Assembly (NCBI GenBank): GCA_964651705.1
Contig: CAZYWZ010000015.1
Coordinates: forward strand, 1-64,000
Reading direction: 5' to 3'
From: JADLBR01 sp964651705
GTDB lineage: Bacteria; Verrucomicrobiota; Verrucomicrobiia; JADLBR01
Length of the DNA stretch: 64,000 nucleotides
A program made the translations under genes and the position numbers. Below are positions 43,442 through 51,952 of this stretch, one piece after another. Below the pieces are notes generated by a model. That model saw only the letters and a program-made list of their open reading frames with translations. It did not search any database and was not told where the DNA came from. The first letter of the stretch is position 1. Each line of letters starts with the position of its first letter.

Positions 43442-45798
43442 ACCACGATCGCCTGCACTCCCTGGCCTCCGCCTTTGTCAGGCTCCTCATCGGCACCGCC
43501 ATCGCCGCCCTCGCCGTCGCCGCCTCCACGATCCTCGCCTTCCGCATCTGGGGCATCCCCGACCCTTGGCAGAAGCGCCTGCGCGACGAACTCGACCGCC
43601 GCGGCGTCCACATCGATTACGGGAAGCTCTACATCGACACCGCCGGCCGCTTGATCATCCGGGATGCCGTCTGGAAAAGCTCCCTCAGCAATGCCGACAC
43701 CACCGTTCGCGCCGCCCGGATCCGATGCGGCATCGCGTGGTGGTCCTGGTGGAGACGCCAGCCCTTCCTCAACTCCATCGACCTCCAGGGCGGACGGGTC
43801 GAGACCCGCCTCGATGACTCAACCGCCGCCACCCTGCGCGACCTCCGCTGCTCCGCCTCCCTCGGCGTGGACGAGTTCATTCTCGAATCCATGTCCGCCA
43901 GGATCCTCAACGTCTCCATCGAGGGCTCCGGCCGGATCCCATGGGACGCCTTCCGGCGCACCAGAGCCCCAGGCGCATCGCCCAAACCCCTCGACCTCGC
44001 CGGCCTCGCGCCCGCCTGGCGCCGCGCCGAGGAGATCTCCGCCGAGATCCGATCCGCCACACCCCCAAAACTCACCACCACATTCAAAGGCTCCGACGAT
44101 ATCGACCAGTTCTTTGCCGAGGTCAGGATCCTATTTCCCCCGCTGACCTACCGCGGCATCTCCGTCCGCGAGGCCCGGGGCTCGGCGACCTTCCAGTCCG
44201 ATGTTGCCCGGATACCCAGGCTCGAGATCCATCTCGACCCCGGCGCCTCCATCACGCTCGCCTGCCGCGCCGACCTCCAGCAAAAACAAGGCTCCGCCGT
44301 CATCGAGGTCTCCGGCGATCCATCCTGGGCGCTCCCCCTCCTGCCCGAGTCGGCGCAGAAGACCGTATCCTCTCTCCGATTCGATGCGCCCCCATCGACG
44401 CGCTGCGAGGTGCGAGCCTCCTGGGATGGCACCCCCTCGGCCACCGCGCTCCTCGACGCCGATTGGCGCAACCTCGAGTTCGCCGGCCGCAGGATACACC
44501 GCATCCAGATCCCCGCCGCCTTCGAGGGCGGAAAGATCTTTGTGCCAGAGGCCACCCTCATCACCGGCGACGAATCCGTCGTCGTCCGTTTTCTTCGCGA
44601 CGCGCCCTCGGGCGAGGCGCGGGGTTCCGTCACCGGCACCCTCGATCCCGCCATCGTCGGCCCGCTGCTGCCCCCCGCCGCCCAGCCTTTCTTCAGCTCC
44701 TGCCAGTTCTCCGAGGGCGTCACGATGGACATCCGCGCCACCCTGCCCTCCGGCGATCCCAGGGGCCTGCGCCTCGATGGCAGCATCGACATCAAGAATG
44801 CCCACTACAAGGGCGTGCCCCTCCGCCGCGTCGCCGCCAACGTCGAGATGGAGGGCCGGAAACTCGGCTTCCGCGACATCGTGCTCGCCAAGCCCGAGGG
44901 CGAGGGCACCTGCGCCGCCATGGACTACGACCTCGATACCCGACTGCTCGATATCCGGGACGCCGGTGGCGCCCTCCACGTCCAGGAGACCGCCCACCTC
45001 TTCGGCGGCAACTTCGAGAAATACTGCAAGCCCTACCGCTTCGCCTCGCCCCCGCGCTTCGATCTCGATGGCCTCATCGACCTCGGTGGCGGCGCGCTCT
45101 CGCGCTTCGACCTCTCCGTCCGGGGTTCCGACCTCCTGTACCCCTTCCTCGGCGTCGATGTCCCGGCGCGCTCGGTCCGCGCCAAGGTCCGCTTCGACGG
45201 CATGCGCATGCGAATGGCGTCCCTGGATGCGGACGTCTTCGGTGGTGGCCTCGGCATGTCCGGGGGTTTTGACTTCACCGGCCGGGACGCCCGTTTCGAT
45301 CTCGACTTCGATGTCCGCGCCGTCGCCTTCGATCGCGTCATGCGCACCTTTTTTCAGGTGGAGGACGTCTCCGGCTCCCTCTCCGGCAAGGTCTCCCTCC
45401 GAGGCACGGTCGATCGGCTCGGCACGCTCAATGGCTCCGGCAGGGCCGACATCCGGGACGGAAACATCCTCAAGATCCCCGTCTTCGGTGGCCTCTCCGC
45501 CCTCATGAGCGTCTTCATCCCAAACCTCGGCTATGCCAAGGCGGAAAACGCCGGCTGCGATTTCGTCGTCGAGGACGGCGTCGTGAAATGGAAGGACCTC
45601 GCGCTGAAAAGCACGACTTTCGCCATGATATGCAACGGCGACTATAGCATCGTCCGCGACAACCTCGACGCCGACGCCCGCGTCAACATGCGGGGGCCCG
45701 TCGGCCTCATGCTATTCCCCGTCAGCAAGCTCTTCGAATACCACGGCACCGGGCCGCTCAAGAATGTGTCGTGGGGCCCGAAGCTGCTCGGCAAGTGA
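43438..45798 (+). CDS. AsmA-like / DUF3971-type membrane-anchored protein
   Basis: 786 residues if started at the TTG at 43438, which overlaps the previous stop as TTGA; no ATG lies near. An N-terminal helix (LLIGTAIAALAVAASTILAFRIWG) is followed by a long repetitive beta region with many blocks such as GSIDIKNAHYKGVPLRRV and VSLRGTVDRLGTLNGSGRADI. The last 200 residues match the AsmA C-terminal domain (LSALMSVFIP, LKSTTFAMICNGDYSI). AsmA-like proteins form groove-shaped bridges for lipid transfer between membranes. It ends 9 bases from the convergent pilD gene. Confidence 0.82.
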   Translation: MNHDRLHSLASAFVRLLIGTAIAALAVAASTILAFRIWGIPDPWQKRLRDELDRRGVHIDYGKLYIDTAGRLIIRDAVWKSSLSNADTTVRAARIRCGIAWWSWWRRQPFLNSIDLQGGRVETRLDDSTAATLRDLRCSASLGVDEFILESMSARILNVSIEGSGRIPWDAFRRTRAPGASPKPLDLAGLAPAWRRAEEISAEIRSATPPKLTTTFKGSDDIDQFFAEVRILFPPLTYRGISVREARGSATFQSDVARIPRLEIHLDPGASITLACRADLQQKQGSAVIEVSGDPSWALPLLPESAQKTVSSLRFDAPPSTRCEVRASWDGTPSATALLDADWRNLEFAGRRIHRIQIPAAFEGGKIFVPEATLITGDESVVVRFLRDAPSGEARGSVTGTLDPAIVGPLLPPAAQPFFSSCQFSEGVTMDIRATLPSGDPRGLRLDGSIDIKNAHYKGVPLRRVAANVEMEGRKLGFRDIVLAKPEGEGTCAAMDYDLDTRLLDIRDAGGALHVQETAHLFGGNFEKYCKPYRFASPPRFDLDGLIDLGGGALSRFDLSVRGSDLLYPFLGVDVPARSVRAKVRFDGMRMRMASLDADVFGGGLGMSGGFDFTGRDARFDLDFDVRAVAFDRVMRTFFQVEDVSGSLSGKVSLRGTVDRLGTLNGSGRADIRDGNILKIPVFGGLSALMSVFIPNLGYAKAENAGCDFVVEDGVVKWKDLALKSTTFAMICNGDYSIVRDNLDADARVNMRGPVGLMLFPVSKLFEYHGTGPLKNVSWGPKLLGK

Positions 45799-45807
45799 TC
45801 AGGTCCC

Positions 45808-46662
45808 TCACGGCGCCAGCAGGAAATCCATCCCTTCCCCCCCCGACAGGTACGCGTTCCACGCCTCCCGGCCCCCGAGCAGCCAGAGCCACGCGCCAAA
45901 CATCAGAGGCGGCCCGAACGGGATTGCCATGAAACTGCCCCACTTGTGCCCGGAGAGCCACAGGTACCCCACCCCGAGCACCGCCCCGATCACCGAGCCC
46001 GACATCGCGCTGAATACCCCCCCCTGCCACCCGAGGAATGCCCCGAGGCATAGCATCAGCTTGATGTCGCCCAACCCCATCGCCTCCTTTTTCAACAGCC
46101 GCGTCCCGCACCACGAGACGACGTACAGGGACACCGCGCAGATCGCCGCCCCGAGCACCGCCGCCTTGATCCCGTCGTAGGGGTCGCCCGCGCCATGCAG
46201 CCCCGGCAGCAGCGCCGAAAATACCACCCCCGCCCCAAAGCCCCCGAGCGTCACCCGATCCGGTATGATCTGCCACTCGATGTCCGTCCGCATGCCGATC
46301 AGCAGCATGCCGGTCATCACCCAATACGCCGTCGCCGCCGGCAGCCCGTGCCGCGCGTACAGCACCGCGAACAGCGCGCCCCCCAGCAGCTCCACGGCGG
46401 GATACAGCGCGCTGATCGGCCCGCCGCAGCTCGCGCACCGCCCCCTGAGCCACAGCCAGCTCACGACCGGGATGTTGTGAAACCAACGGATCCTCGCACC
46501 GCACAGCGGGCAAAACGACCGCTCGTCCGCCAGCCCGATCTCCCGCGGGATCCGGTACGCGCACGCGTTGGCGAACGATCCGATGCACGCCCCCAGCACA
46601 AAAGCGTACGCCACCATCAGCGGGTGTCGCGAGAGCAGCACTTCCCAGGCATCCCGGATCAA
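45808..46662 (-). CDS. pilD: Type IV prepilin peptidase / methyltransferase
   Basis: 284-residue inner-membrane aspartyl protease that cleaves and N-methylates type IV pilin-like proteins. The N-terminal motif GACIGSFANACAYRIPRE is followed by the zinc-binding CPLC...CASC pair, then aspartates in MRTDIEWQIIPD and in the GxGD motif (GLGDIKLM). About eight helices. The start is a TTG at 46662 that overlaps the aroE stop (TTGA); an ATG at 46617 would remove 15 residues but keep the first helix. No pilin genes are nearby; sigma-54, whose gene is in the same run, often drives pilus genes. Confidence 0.93.
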   Translation of the reverse strand: MIRDAWEVLLSRHPLMVAYAFVLGACIGSFANACAYRIPREIGLADERSFCPLCGARIRWFHNIPVVSWLWLRGRCASCGGPISALYPAVELLGGALFAVLYARHGLPAATAYWVMTGMLLIGMRTDIEWQIIPDRVTLGGFGAGVVFSALLPGLHGAGDPYDGIKAAVLGAAICAVSLYVVSWCGTRLLKKEAMGLGDIKLMLCLGAFLGWQGGVFSAMSGSVIGAVLGVGYLWLSGHKWGSFMAIPFGPPLMFGAWLWLLGGREAWNAYLSGGEGMDFLLAP

Positions 46663-47579
46663 GCGACCGCCCCCCGCAGCGCGCGCCGCATCACGTCGAC
46701 GGGGGCCGGGCGCCCGAGCCAGATCTCCAGCGACAGCGCGCCCTGATGCAACAGCATCGACAGGCCGCCCGCCCCACGCGCCCCGGCCTCCAACGCCGCC
46801 TCTAGCAATGGCGTCCGCGGCGGGCCATAGATCGTGTCGTAGACCAGATGGTGCGGGCGCAGCAGGTGCGCCGGCAGCGGCGAGGCATCGCCCGGACGCA
46901 TCCCGAGCGACGTCGCGTTCACGATGAGGTCCACGCCCTCCATCTCACCCGCCAGTGCTACCCCCTCCAGTGGCAGTGCCCGCAGCCGCGCCGCCTGCCC
47001 CTCGAGCTTGTCGTCCAGATACATCGGCGCGATGTCCCGCGCCAGCGCCTCCGCCCGAGCCACCGTCCGGTTCGCCAGCACGATCCGCTCCGCGCGCTCC
47101 CGCGCCGCCTGAAATGCGATCGCCCGCCCGGTCCCACCCGCGCCCAGGACCAGCACCTTCATCTCCGACAGCGGCATCCGAAACTCTTCGCGGATCGCCC
47201 GGGAGAATCCCCGCGCGTCGGTGTTGTGCCCGACCGCCCGCCCCCCCTCCCCGAAGACCACCGTGCTCACCGCCCCCGCCATCCGCGCCTCGTCCGAAAG
47301 CTCACCCACGACCGTCGCCCCCGCCACCTTGTGCGGCACCGTCAGATTGCCCCCCCGCACCCCCGCTCTGCCCAACAGCTCCAGCGCCCCCCCCAGTTCC
47401 TCCGGCGCGACGTCGAATGCCACGTAGTCCGCCTCGACCCCGAGCGCCTCCAGCGCCGCCGTGTGCATCGCCGGCAACAGCGAATGCCCCACCGGCCAAC
47501 CGACCACCCCGTACGTGGCCCGCGCCGGCTTCCAGCCATCCAGTTCCCCCATGCGCAAAACGCGGCCCTTCGCACTCAT
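46659..47579 (-). CDS. aroE: Shikimate dehydrogenase
   Basis: NADPH-dependent reduction of 3-dehydroshikimate in aromatic amino-acid synthesis. The ATG at 47579 has GGAG 6 bases upstream and gives 306 residues; the frame continues to 47651 without support. NLTVPHK (catalytic Lys) and NTDARGF (catalytic Asp) are present, with the NADPH loop GAGGTGRA and NATSLGMRP. Odd point: the substrate-binding HSxSP motif reads HSLLP, so the second shikimate-binding Ser (E. coli Ser16) is Leu. This could lower shikimate affinity or signal a related quinate/shikimate role. It overlaps pilD by 4 bases. Confidence 0.92.
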   Translation of the reverse strand: MSAKGRVLRMGELDGWKPARATYGVVGWPVGHSLLPAMHTAALEALGVEADYVAFDVAPEELGGALELLGRAGVRGGNLTVPHKVAGATVVGELSDEARMAGAVSTVVFGEGGRAVGHNTDARGFSRAIREEFRMPLSEMKVLVLGAGGTGRAIAFQAARERAERIVLANRTVARAEALARDIAPMYLDDKLEGQAARLRALPLEGVALAGEMEGVDLIVNATSLGMRPGDASPLPAHLLRPHHLVYDTIYGPPRTPLLEAALEAGARGAGGLSMLLHQGALSLEIWLGRPAPVDVMRRALRGAVA

Positions 47580-47660
47580 AGTCATCTCCGCAGTATCCCA
47601 CATTCTACCCAACCCGGCCCCCCCCAAGAAAGCAAAACCCTCCGCCGCCATCCCCGCGCA

Positions 47661-49070
47661 TCAATCCCTCCGCCGAATGCTCGAGGACAAGATCCCCAGC
47701 TCCGTCCGGTACTTCGCGATCGTCCGGCGCGCGATGTCCAGACCCCGCCCCCGAAAGATCTTCACGATCTGCTCGTCGGACAACGGCCGCGCCTTGTCCT
47801 CGCCCTCGATGATCTGCTGCAGCGCATCCTTCACGCTCTTGTTGGAAAGCGTCTCCCCGTCCGAGGTCCGGTACCCCGGGGTGAAAAAGAACTTCAGCTC
47901 GAACACGCCCCACGGCGTGCGCGCGTACTTGTTCGCGATCGCTCGGCTCACGGTGGTCTCGTGCACCCCGATCGCCTCCGCCACCAGCGCCAGCGTCATC
48001 GGCTTCAGCTGCGATACCCCACCCTCCAGAAATTCCGATTGCCGACGCACGATCTCCTCCGCGATCCGCCGGATCGTCTCCTGCCTTTGCCGGATCGCGT
48101 GGATCACCTGCTTCCCAGAGCGGATCCGCTCCCGCAGGTACTTCTTCAATTCGTCGCGCCCGGCGCTCGATGCCAGCATCTCCTTGTACTCGTTGCTGAT
48201 CCGCAACCTCGGCAGCGCATCCTCGTTGGTCGCCACCCGCCACCCGCCGCCCTCGTCGCGCGAGATAAAGACCTCGGGCACCACGATGTCCGAGCGGCTC
48301 TCCGGCAGGAACGCCCGGCCCGGCTTCGGGTCGAGGGTCGCGACGAACTCCGCCGCCGCCCGGACACGCCTCGGGTTCTCGCCGCACGCCCGCGCGATCT
48401 GCTCGAACCGCCGGTTCCCCAGATCGTCCAGATGGTCCCGCACGATGTCCGCCTCCAGATCCTCCCCCTTGCCCAGCCGCTCCAACTGGATCAGCAGGCA
48501 CTCGCGCAGGTCCCTCGCCCCGACCCCCACCGGATCAAATGTCCGCACCAGCGCCAGCGCCCGATCCACCACCTCGGCCGATACCCCGCACCCCGCCGCG
48601 ATCTCTTCGTCCGTCGCCCGCAAAAACCCATCGTCGTCGATGTCCCCGATGATCTCCAGCCCCGCCTTGAGCACTTCCGGATCCGTGGCCGAGAGCCGCA
48701 ACTGCTCTTCCAGATGATCCGCCAGCGTCCGCTCCCCCACCAGCGAATCAAAAAAGAACTGCCTCCTCTCCTCATCCTCCGCCGTCGCCCGCGGCCCAGA
48801 CCTCTCGCGGGCGAAATACGCCCGGGTGTCCTCGTCGATCTGTCGCAGCTCCTCGATCTTCGCGTCCAGATCGGCCTCCCCCCCATCGGCCTCGGACGGC
48901 GGCCCCGATTCCTCCGGTTCCTCCAGCACCGGATTCTCGCTCATCTCCTTCTGCACCAGCGAACGGAGCTCCATCACCGGCGCCTGCAACATCGCCAGGG
49001 CCTGCTGCATCTGCGCGGTGAACACCTGCGCCTGCTGCATCGACTGCGTCTGTGCGAACTTGAGCGACAC
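47661..49070 (-). CDS. rpoN: RNA polymerase sigma-54 factor
   Basis: 469 residues from a GTG at 49070. Region I is Gln-rich (QTQSMQQAQVFTAQMQQALAML then LQAPVMELRSLVQKE), a short acidic region II follows, and the core-binding domain starts near 110. The helix-turn-helix (IGVHETTVSRAIANKY) and the RpoN box ARRTIAKYRTELGI are intact. It needs an AAA+ activator, none of which is in this window. It is the first gene of the rpoN-aroE-pilD run, 81 bases before aroE. The 426-base gap upstream is filled by GTAG/GGAG hairpins rather than a visible promoter. Confidence 0.97.
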   Translation of the reverse strand: MSLKFAQTQSMQQAQVFTAQMQQALAMLQAPVMELRSLVQKEMSENPVLEEPEESGPPSEADGGEADLDAKIEELRQIDEDTRAYFARERSGPRATAEDEERRQFFFDSLVGERTLADHLEEQLRLSATDPEVLKAGLEIIGDIDDDGFLRATDEEIAAGCGVSAEVVDRALALVRTFDPVGVGARDLRECLLIQLERLGKGEDLEADIVRDHLDDLGNRRFEQIARACGENPRRVRAAAEFVATLDPKPGRAFLPESRSDIVVPEVFISRDEGGGWRVATNEDALPRLRISNEYKEMLASSAGRDELKKYLRERIRSGKQVIHAIRQRQETIRRIAEEIVRRQSEFLEGGVSQLKPMTLALVAEAIGVHETTVSRAIANKYARTPWGVFELKFFFTPGYRTSDGETLSNKSVKDALQQIIEGEDKARPLSDEQIVKIFRGRGLDIARRTIAKYRTELGILSSSIRRRD

Positions 49071-49169
49071 CCTGTGGTTATTCTGGCATGGCGCCGCGTC
49101 ATAGCAAGAGCTATGCCAAACCCCCGATCCTCGCGTAAGGCCGCACCCAGGGGCGCAACGCTTGGGGAT

Positions 49170-49408
49170 GGAGGGCGCGAAATCCCTTTCGCGCCACGGG
49201 CAACCCGCAGGGCCGCGCGTGGCGCGGATGGGAATCCGCGCCCTACAAGACGCGACAGGGTGAGGTGCGCGGATCCTATACGGTTTGTCGAGGGCACATC
49301 GGTCGAGGAGTACGCCTTACGCGAGGATTTGGGCAAACGCAGAGGGCGCGCATCCCTGCGCGCCGAGACCTGCCCATCCCGCGCGGCATGCAAGGCTGCA
49401 TGCCCTCC
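49170..49408. repeat. Cluster of four perfect hairpins with covarying stems
   Basis: 49174-49195: GGCGCGAAA/TTTCGCGCC, loop TCCC, head GGAG. 49221-49246 (minus): GTAG then GGCGCGGAT/ATCCGCGCC, loop TCCC. 49345-49364: GGCGCGCA/TGCGCGCC, loop TCCC, head AGAG. 49385-49408 (minus): GGAG then GGCATGCA/TGCATGCC, loop GCCT. Stems differ but every one is fully complementary. They occupy the 426-base gap (49071-49496) between divergent rpoN and the WalJ-like gene; no gene is seen there. Confidence 0.9.
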
Positions 49409-49496
49409 GGAATCGCTCGCCAGCCGGGAGAGCGTGCCTCCAGCGCACCTTGGTTTTCCTTCGGTTTGTGTGCGATGCGCGCTAGATTTCCCCCGG

Positions 49497-50291
49497 ATGC
49501 TCCAACTGACCATACTCGGTAGCGGCAGTTCCGGTAACTGTGCGCTGGTGGAATCGGCCGGCACCCGCCTCCTGGTCGACGCCGGCTTCAGCGCACGGCA
49601 GATCGCCCGGAGGTTGGCGACCGTTGGCCTGGATATCGCCGACATCCACGGGATCCTCCTCACCCACGAACACTCCGACCACACCGCCGGCCTCAAGGTC
49701 CTGTGCGGCTCCCTCCGCCTCCCCCTCTACTGCAATCGCCTCACCGCCGACTGCCTCCGGCACAACCTGCCCCACTTCGACGGATGGCGCCTCTTCAACA
49801 CCGGAGACCGGCTCGCCATCGGCGACCTCGCGGTCGAAACCTTTTCCGTCCCCCATGACGCCAACGACCCCGTCGGCTTCGTCATCGAACACGCCGAGGC
49901 CCGCGTCGGTTTCCTCACCGACATCGGCCACCCCACCGAATTGGCCATCGAGCGCGTCCGCCGCTGCCACGCGATCCTGCTCGAGGCCAACCACGACCTC
50001 GACCTCCTGCAAAACGACACCCGCCGCCCCTGGCCCGTCAAACAGCGAATCCTCTCCCGCCACGGCCACCTCTCCAACGCTGGCGCCGCCGAATTGGTCC
50101 GCCGCGTCCTCCACGACGACCTCTCGCACATCTTCCTCGGACACCTCAGCCCCGACTGCAACACGCCAGAACTCGCCCTGGCCACCATCGGCGCCGTCCT
50201 CGACGCCCTCGGCGCCCGCGACCGGATCCGCCTCCTCGCCGCCTGCCAAGACCGCCCCTCCGAGCGCGTCGCCATCGGACCGGCCCGCTAG
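49497..50291 (+). CDS. MBL-fold metallohydrolase (WalJ/YycJ type)
   Basis: 264-residue metallo-beta-lactamase-fold protein, probably a nuclease or phosphodiesterase-like enzyme of the YycJ/WalJ group linked in Firmicutes to DNA repair and cell-wall control. The opening LTILGSGSSGNCALVES is diagnostic. Metal ligands: THEHSDH (residues about 59-65), His in VPHDANDP and Asp in FLTDIG, with a late His in FLGHLSPDCN. The real start is the ATG at 49497; the frame is open for more than 2,600 bases upstream, but that is antisense to rpoN and aroE. Confidence 0.9.
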   Translation: MLQLTILGSGSSGNCALVESAGTRLLVDAGFSARQIARRLATVGLDIADIHGILLTHEHSDHTAGLKVLCGSLRLPLYCNRLTADCLRHNLPHFDGWRLFNTGDRLAIGDLAVETFSVPHDANDPVGFVIEHAEARVGFLTDIGHPTELAIERVRRCHAILLEANHDLDLLQNDTRRPWPVKQRILSRHGHLSNAGAAELVRRVLHDDLSHIFLGHLSPDCNTPELALATIGAVLDALGARDRIRLLAACQDRPSERVAIGPAR

Positions 50292-50377
50292 CAGCCTGTT
50301 GAAAATCCGATATGGCGCCCGCATTGGGCACGGGAGGGACGCCGGCCCCGGCGTCCGCGTCCCACCAGATACCCCTC

Positions 50378-50544
50378 ACTCGAAAATACGACGTAACTCC
50401 CTAGTAGCGAAGGGCCTTCGCCCTTCGCCGCGGGATAGGAAGCGGCTTCGCTACAATTTTCCGCCCCGGCTGTGCCCCGCCTGCGGGGCGCGGGATCTGA
50501 CTGACTCGAAAATTGCAGACGTAGCCACGGCCGCCAGGCCGTGG
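50378..50544 (+). repeat. R1 repeat copy followed by a single GTAG hairpin
   Basis: R1 at 50378-50498: leader ACTCGAAAATACGACG, GTAG with the CGAAGGG/CCCTTCG hairpin, a shortened spacer, GCGGCTTCGCTAC, then a CCCCGC/GCGGGG palindrome. 50521-50544: GTAGCC with a CACGGCC/GGCCGTG stem. They make up most of the 331-base gap between the WalJ-like gene and tonB; no gene is seen there. Confidence 0.85.
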
Positions 50545-50622
50545 ACCCGCGCTGGCCGAGCGCCCATCCCGCCCCCCCAACGCATTGCGCCCCGGCGTTG
50601 CTAAGGCTACGATTTGTGTTTC

Positions 50623-51327
50623 ATGCGCCACCGCCCGGGCCAGCTCTCCCTTAGCCTGACGGCCTCCATCGCCGCGCATGCCCTTGCCCTGTGGTTCCTC
50701 GCCGCGGCCTGGCCCGACGCGATCCCCACCCCCCCGGCGCCGATCATCCCCACCCTCCGCCTTCAATCGCCCCCTCCCACGCCGATCATCCTCGAAGCGC
50801 CCGCCCCAGCCACCCCAGAACCGGAGCCACCACCGCCCCCAGAACCACCCCCACCGCCACCGCCCAAACCCCCGAAGGAGACGCCTCCGCAGAAACCCGT
50901 CGTCTCGTTGCCCGAGGAGCCGCCGCTCGCGCCCCAACCGGAACCACCTCCAGAGCCCCGGCCTGAGCCCAGAAAACCCCCGCCCACCGTCCAGGAGGCA
51001 CCCGCGCCGCGCCCCGCCCCCCGAACCCCCGGCCCCCCCGCCCCCGTTGCCACGATCCGCGCCCGACCTTTCCAGGCCCCCAATCCCCCCTATCCCGCCA
51101 CCGCCCGCCGCGATGGCGCCGAAGGGGAAGTCCTCGTCGCCGCCTCCATCCAGCCCGATGGCACCGTCGCCGACGTTGCCATCTCACGCAGCTCCGGCCG
51201 CGGCGACCTCGACCAAGCCGCCGCGGCGACCGTCCGCAACCGATGGCGATTCCGCCCCGCCACCCGCGGCGGAAGACCCGTCCCCTCCCGCGAGACCGTC
51301 CTCGTCCGATTCGTCCTTGAAGAATGA
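50623..51327 (+). CDS. tonB: Energy transducer TonB
   Basis: 234-residue protein that carries proton-motive-force energy to outer-membrane receptors. The ATG at 50623 is preferred over an upstream TTG. An N-terminal uncleaved helix (LSLSLTASIAAHALALWFLAAAW) is followed by a very long Pro/Glu/Lys-rich periplasmic spacer (about 40-145) and the TonB C-terminal domain (about 150-234) with YPATARRDGAEGEVLV, IQPDGTV and RNRWRFRPA. No exbB/exbD or receptor gene is adjacent. The stop overlaps the msrA start (ATGA). Confidence 0.93.
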   Translation: MRHRPGQLSLSLTASIAAHALALWFLAAAWPDAIPTPPAPIIPTLRLQSPPPTPIILEAPAPATPEPEPPPPPEPPPPPPPKPPKETPPQKPVVSLPEEPPLAPQPEPPPEPRPEPRKPPPTVQEAPAPRPAPRTPGPPAPVATIRARPFQAPNPPYPATARRDGAEGEVLVAASIQPDGTVADVAISRSSGRGDLDQAAAATVRNRWRFRPATRGGRPVPSRETVLVRFVLEE

Positions 51328-51950
51328 CCGCGCCGCAGCAATTTTCCAACATGCGAATCCATATGTTCGCCGTTGCCACGGCCCTCGCCGCCACCTGTCT
51401 AGTCGCACGAACCCTCGCGGAGGAAAAAGCCATGACCGATAAGCCCAAGACCGAAAAGGCCACCTTCGGCGGCGGCTGCTTCTGGTGCGTCGAGGCCGTC
51501 TTCGAGCGCGTCCCGGGCGTCATATCCGCGGTCTCTGGCTACGCCGCCGGACACACCCAGAACCCCAATTACAAACAGGTCTGCGCCGGCGACACCGGCC
51601 ACGCCGAGGTCGTCCAGATCGAGTACGACCCCTCCAAGATCTCCTACGAGGCGTTGCTGAAAATCTTCTGGAAGGCCCACGACCCCACCACCCTCAACCA
51701 GCAGGGCGCCGACAAGGGCACCCAATACCGCTCCATCATCCTCACCCACGACGACGCCCAGCGCGCCGCCGCGGAAAAGTCCAAGGCCGACGCCGCCCAA
51801 GACTTCGCCGACCCCATCGTCACCGAAATCCAGCCCCTCGCCCCATTCTACCCCGCCGAGGACTACCACCAGGACTATTTCGCCAAAAACCCCAACGCCC
51901 CGTATTGCGTCTACGTCATCAAACCCAAGCTCGAGAAGGTCAAACCCTGA
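51324..51950 (+). CDS. msrA: Exported peptide-methionine (S)-S-oxide reductase
   Basis: Reduces methionine-S-sulfoxide in oxidised proteins. 208 residues from the ATG at 51324 (overlapping the tonB stop); the ATG at 51351 would start a cleaner signal peptide (RIHMFAVATALAATCLVARTLA) and may be the true start. The leader suggests a periplasmic enzyme. The catalytic Cys is C52 in GGGCFWC, and KGTQYRS and GHAEVVQI are family blocks. The usual C-terminal resolving Cys is in NAPYCVYVI. Translational overlap with tonB hints at repair of envelope proteins. Confidence 0.95.
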   Translation: MTAPQQFSNMRIHMFAVATALAATCLVARTLAEEKAMTDKPKTEKATFGGGCFWCVEAVFERVPGVISAVSGYAAGHTQNPNYKQVCAGDTGHAEVVQIEYDPSKISYEALLKIFWKAHDPTTLNQQGADKGTQYRSIILTHDDAQRAAAEKSKADAAQDFADPIVTEIQPLAPFYPAEDYHQDYFAKNPNAPYCVYVIKPKLEKVKP

Positions 51951-51952
51951 CG

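Noticed and set aside
49084..49110. Possible sigma-54 promoter (TGGCATG ...) upstream of the WalJ-like gene
   Set aside because: The TGGC half is present but the TTGC half at the required spacing is not, and it is about 400 bases from the gene start.
46848..49496. Very long open frame in front of the WalJ-like gene
   Set aside because: Antisense to aroE and rpoN; composition is Arg/Pro-rich as expected from GC-rich antisense; no start signal.
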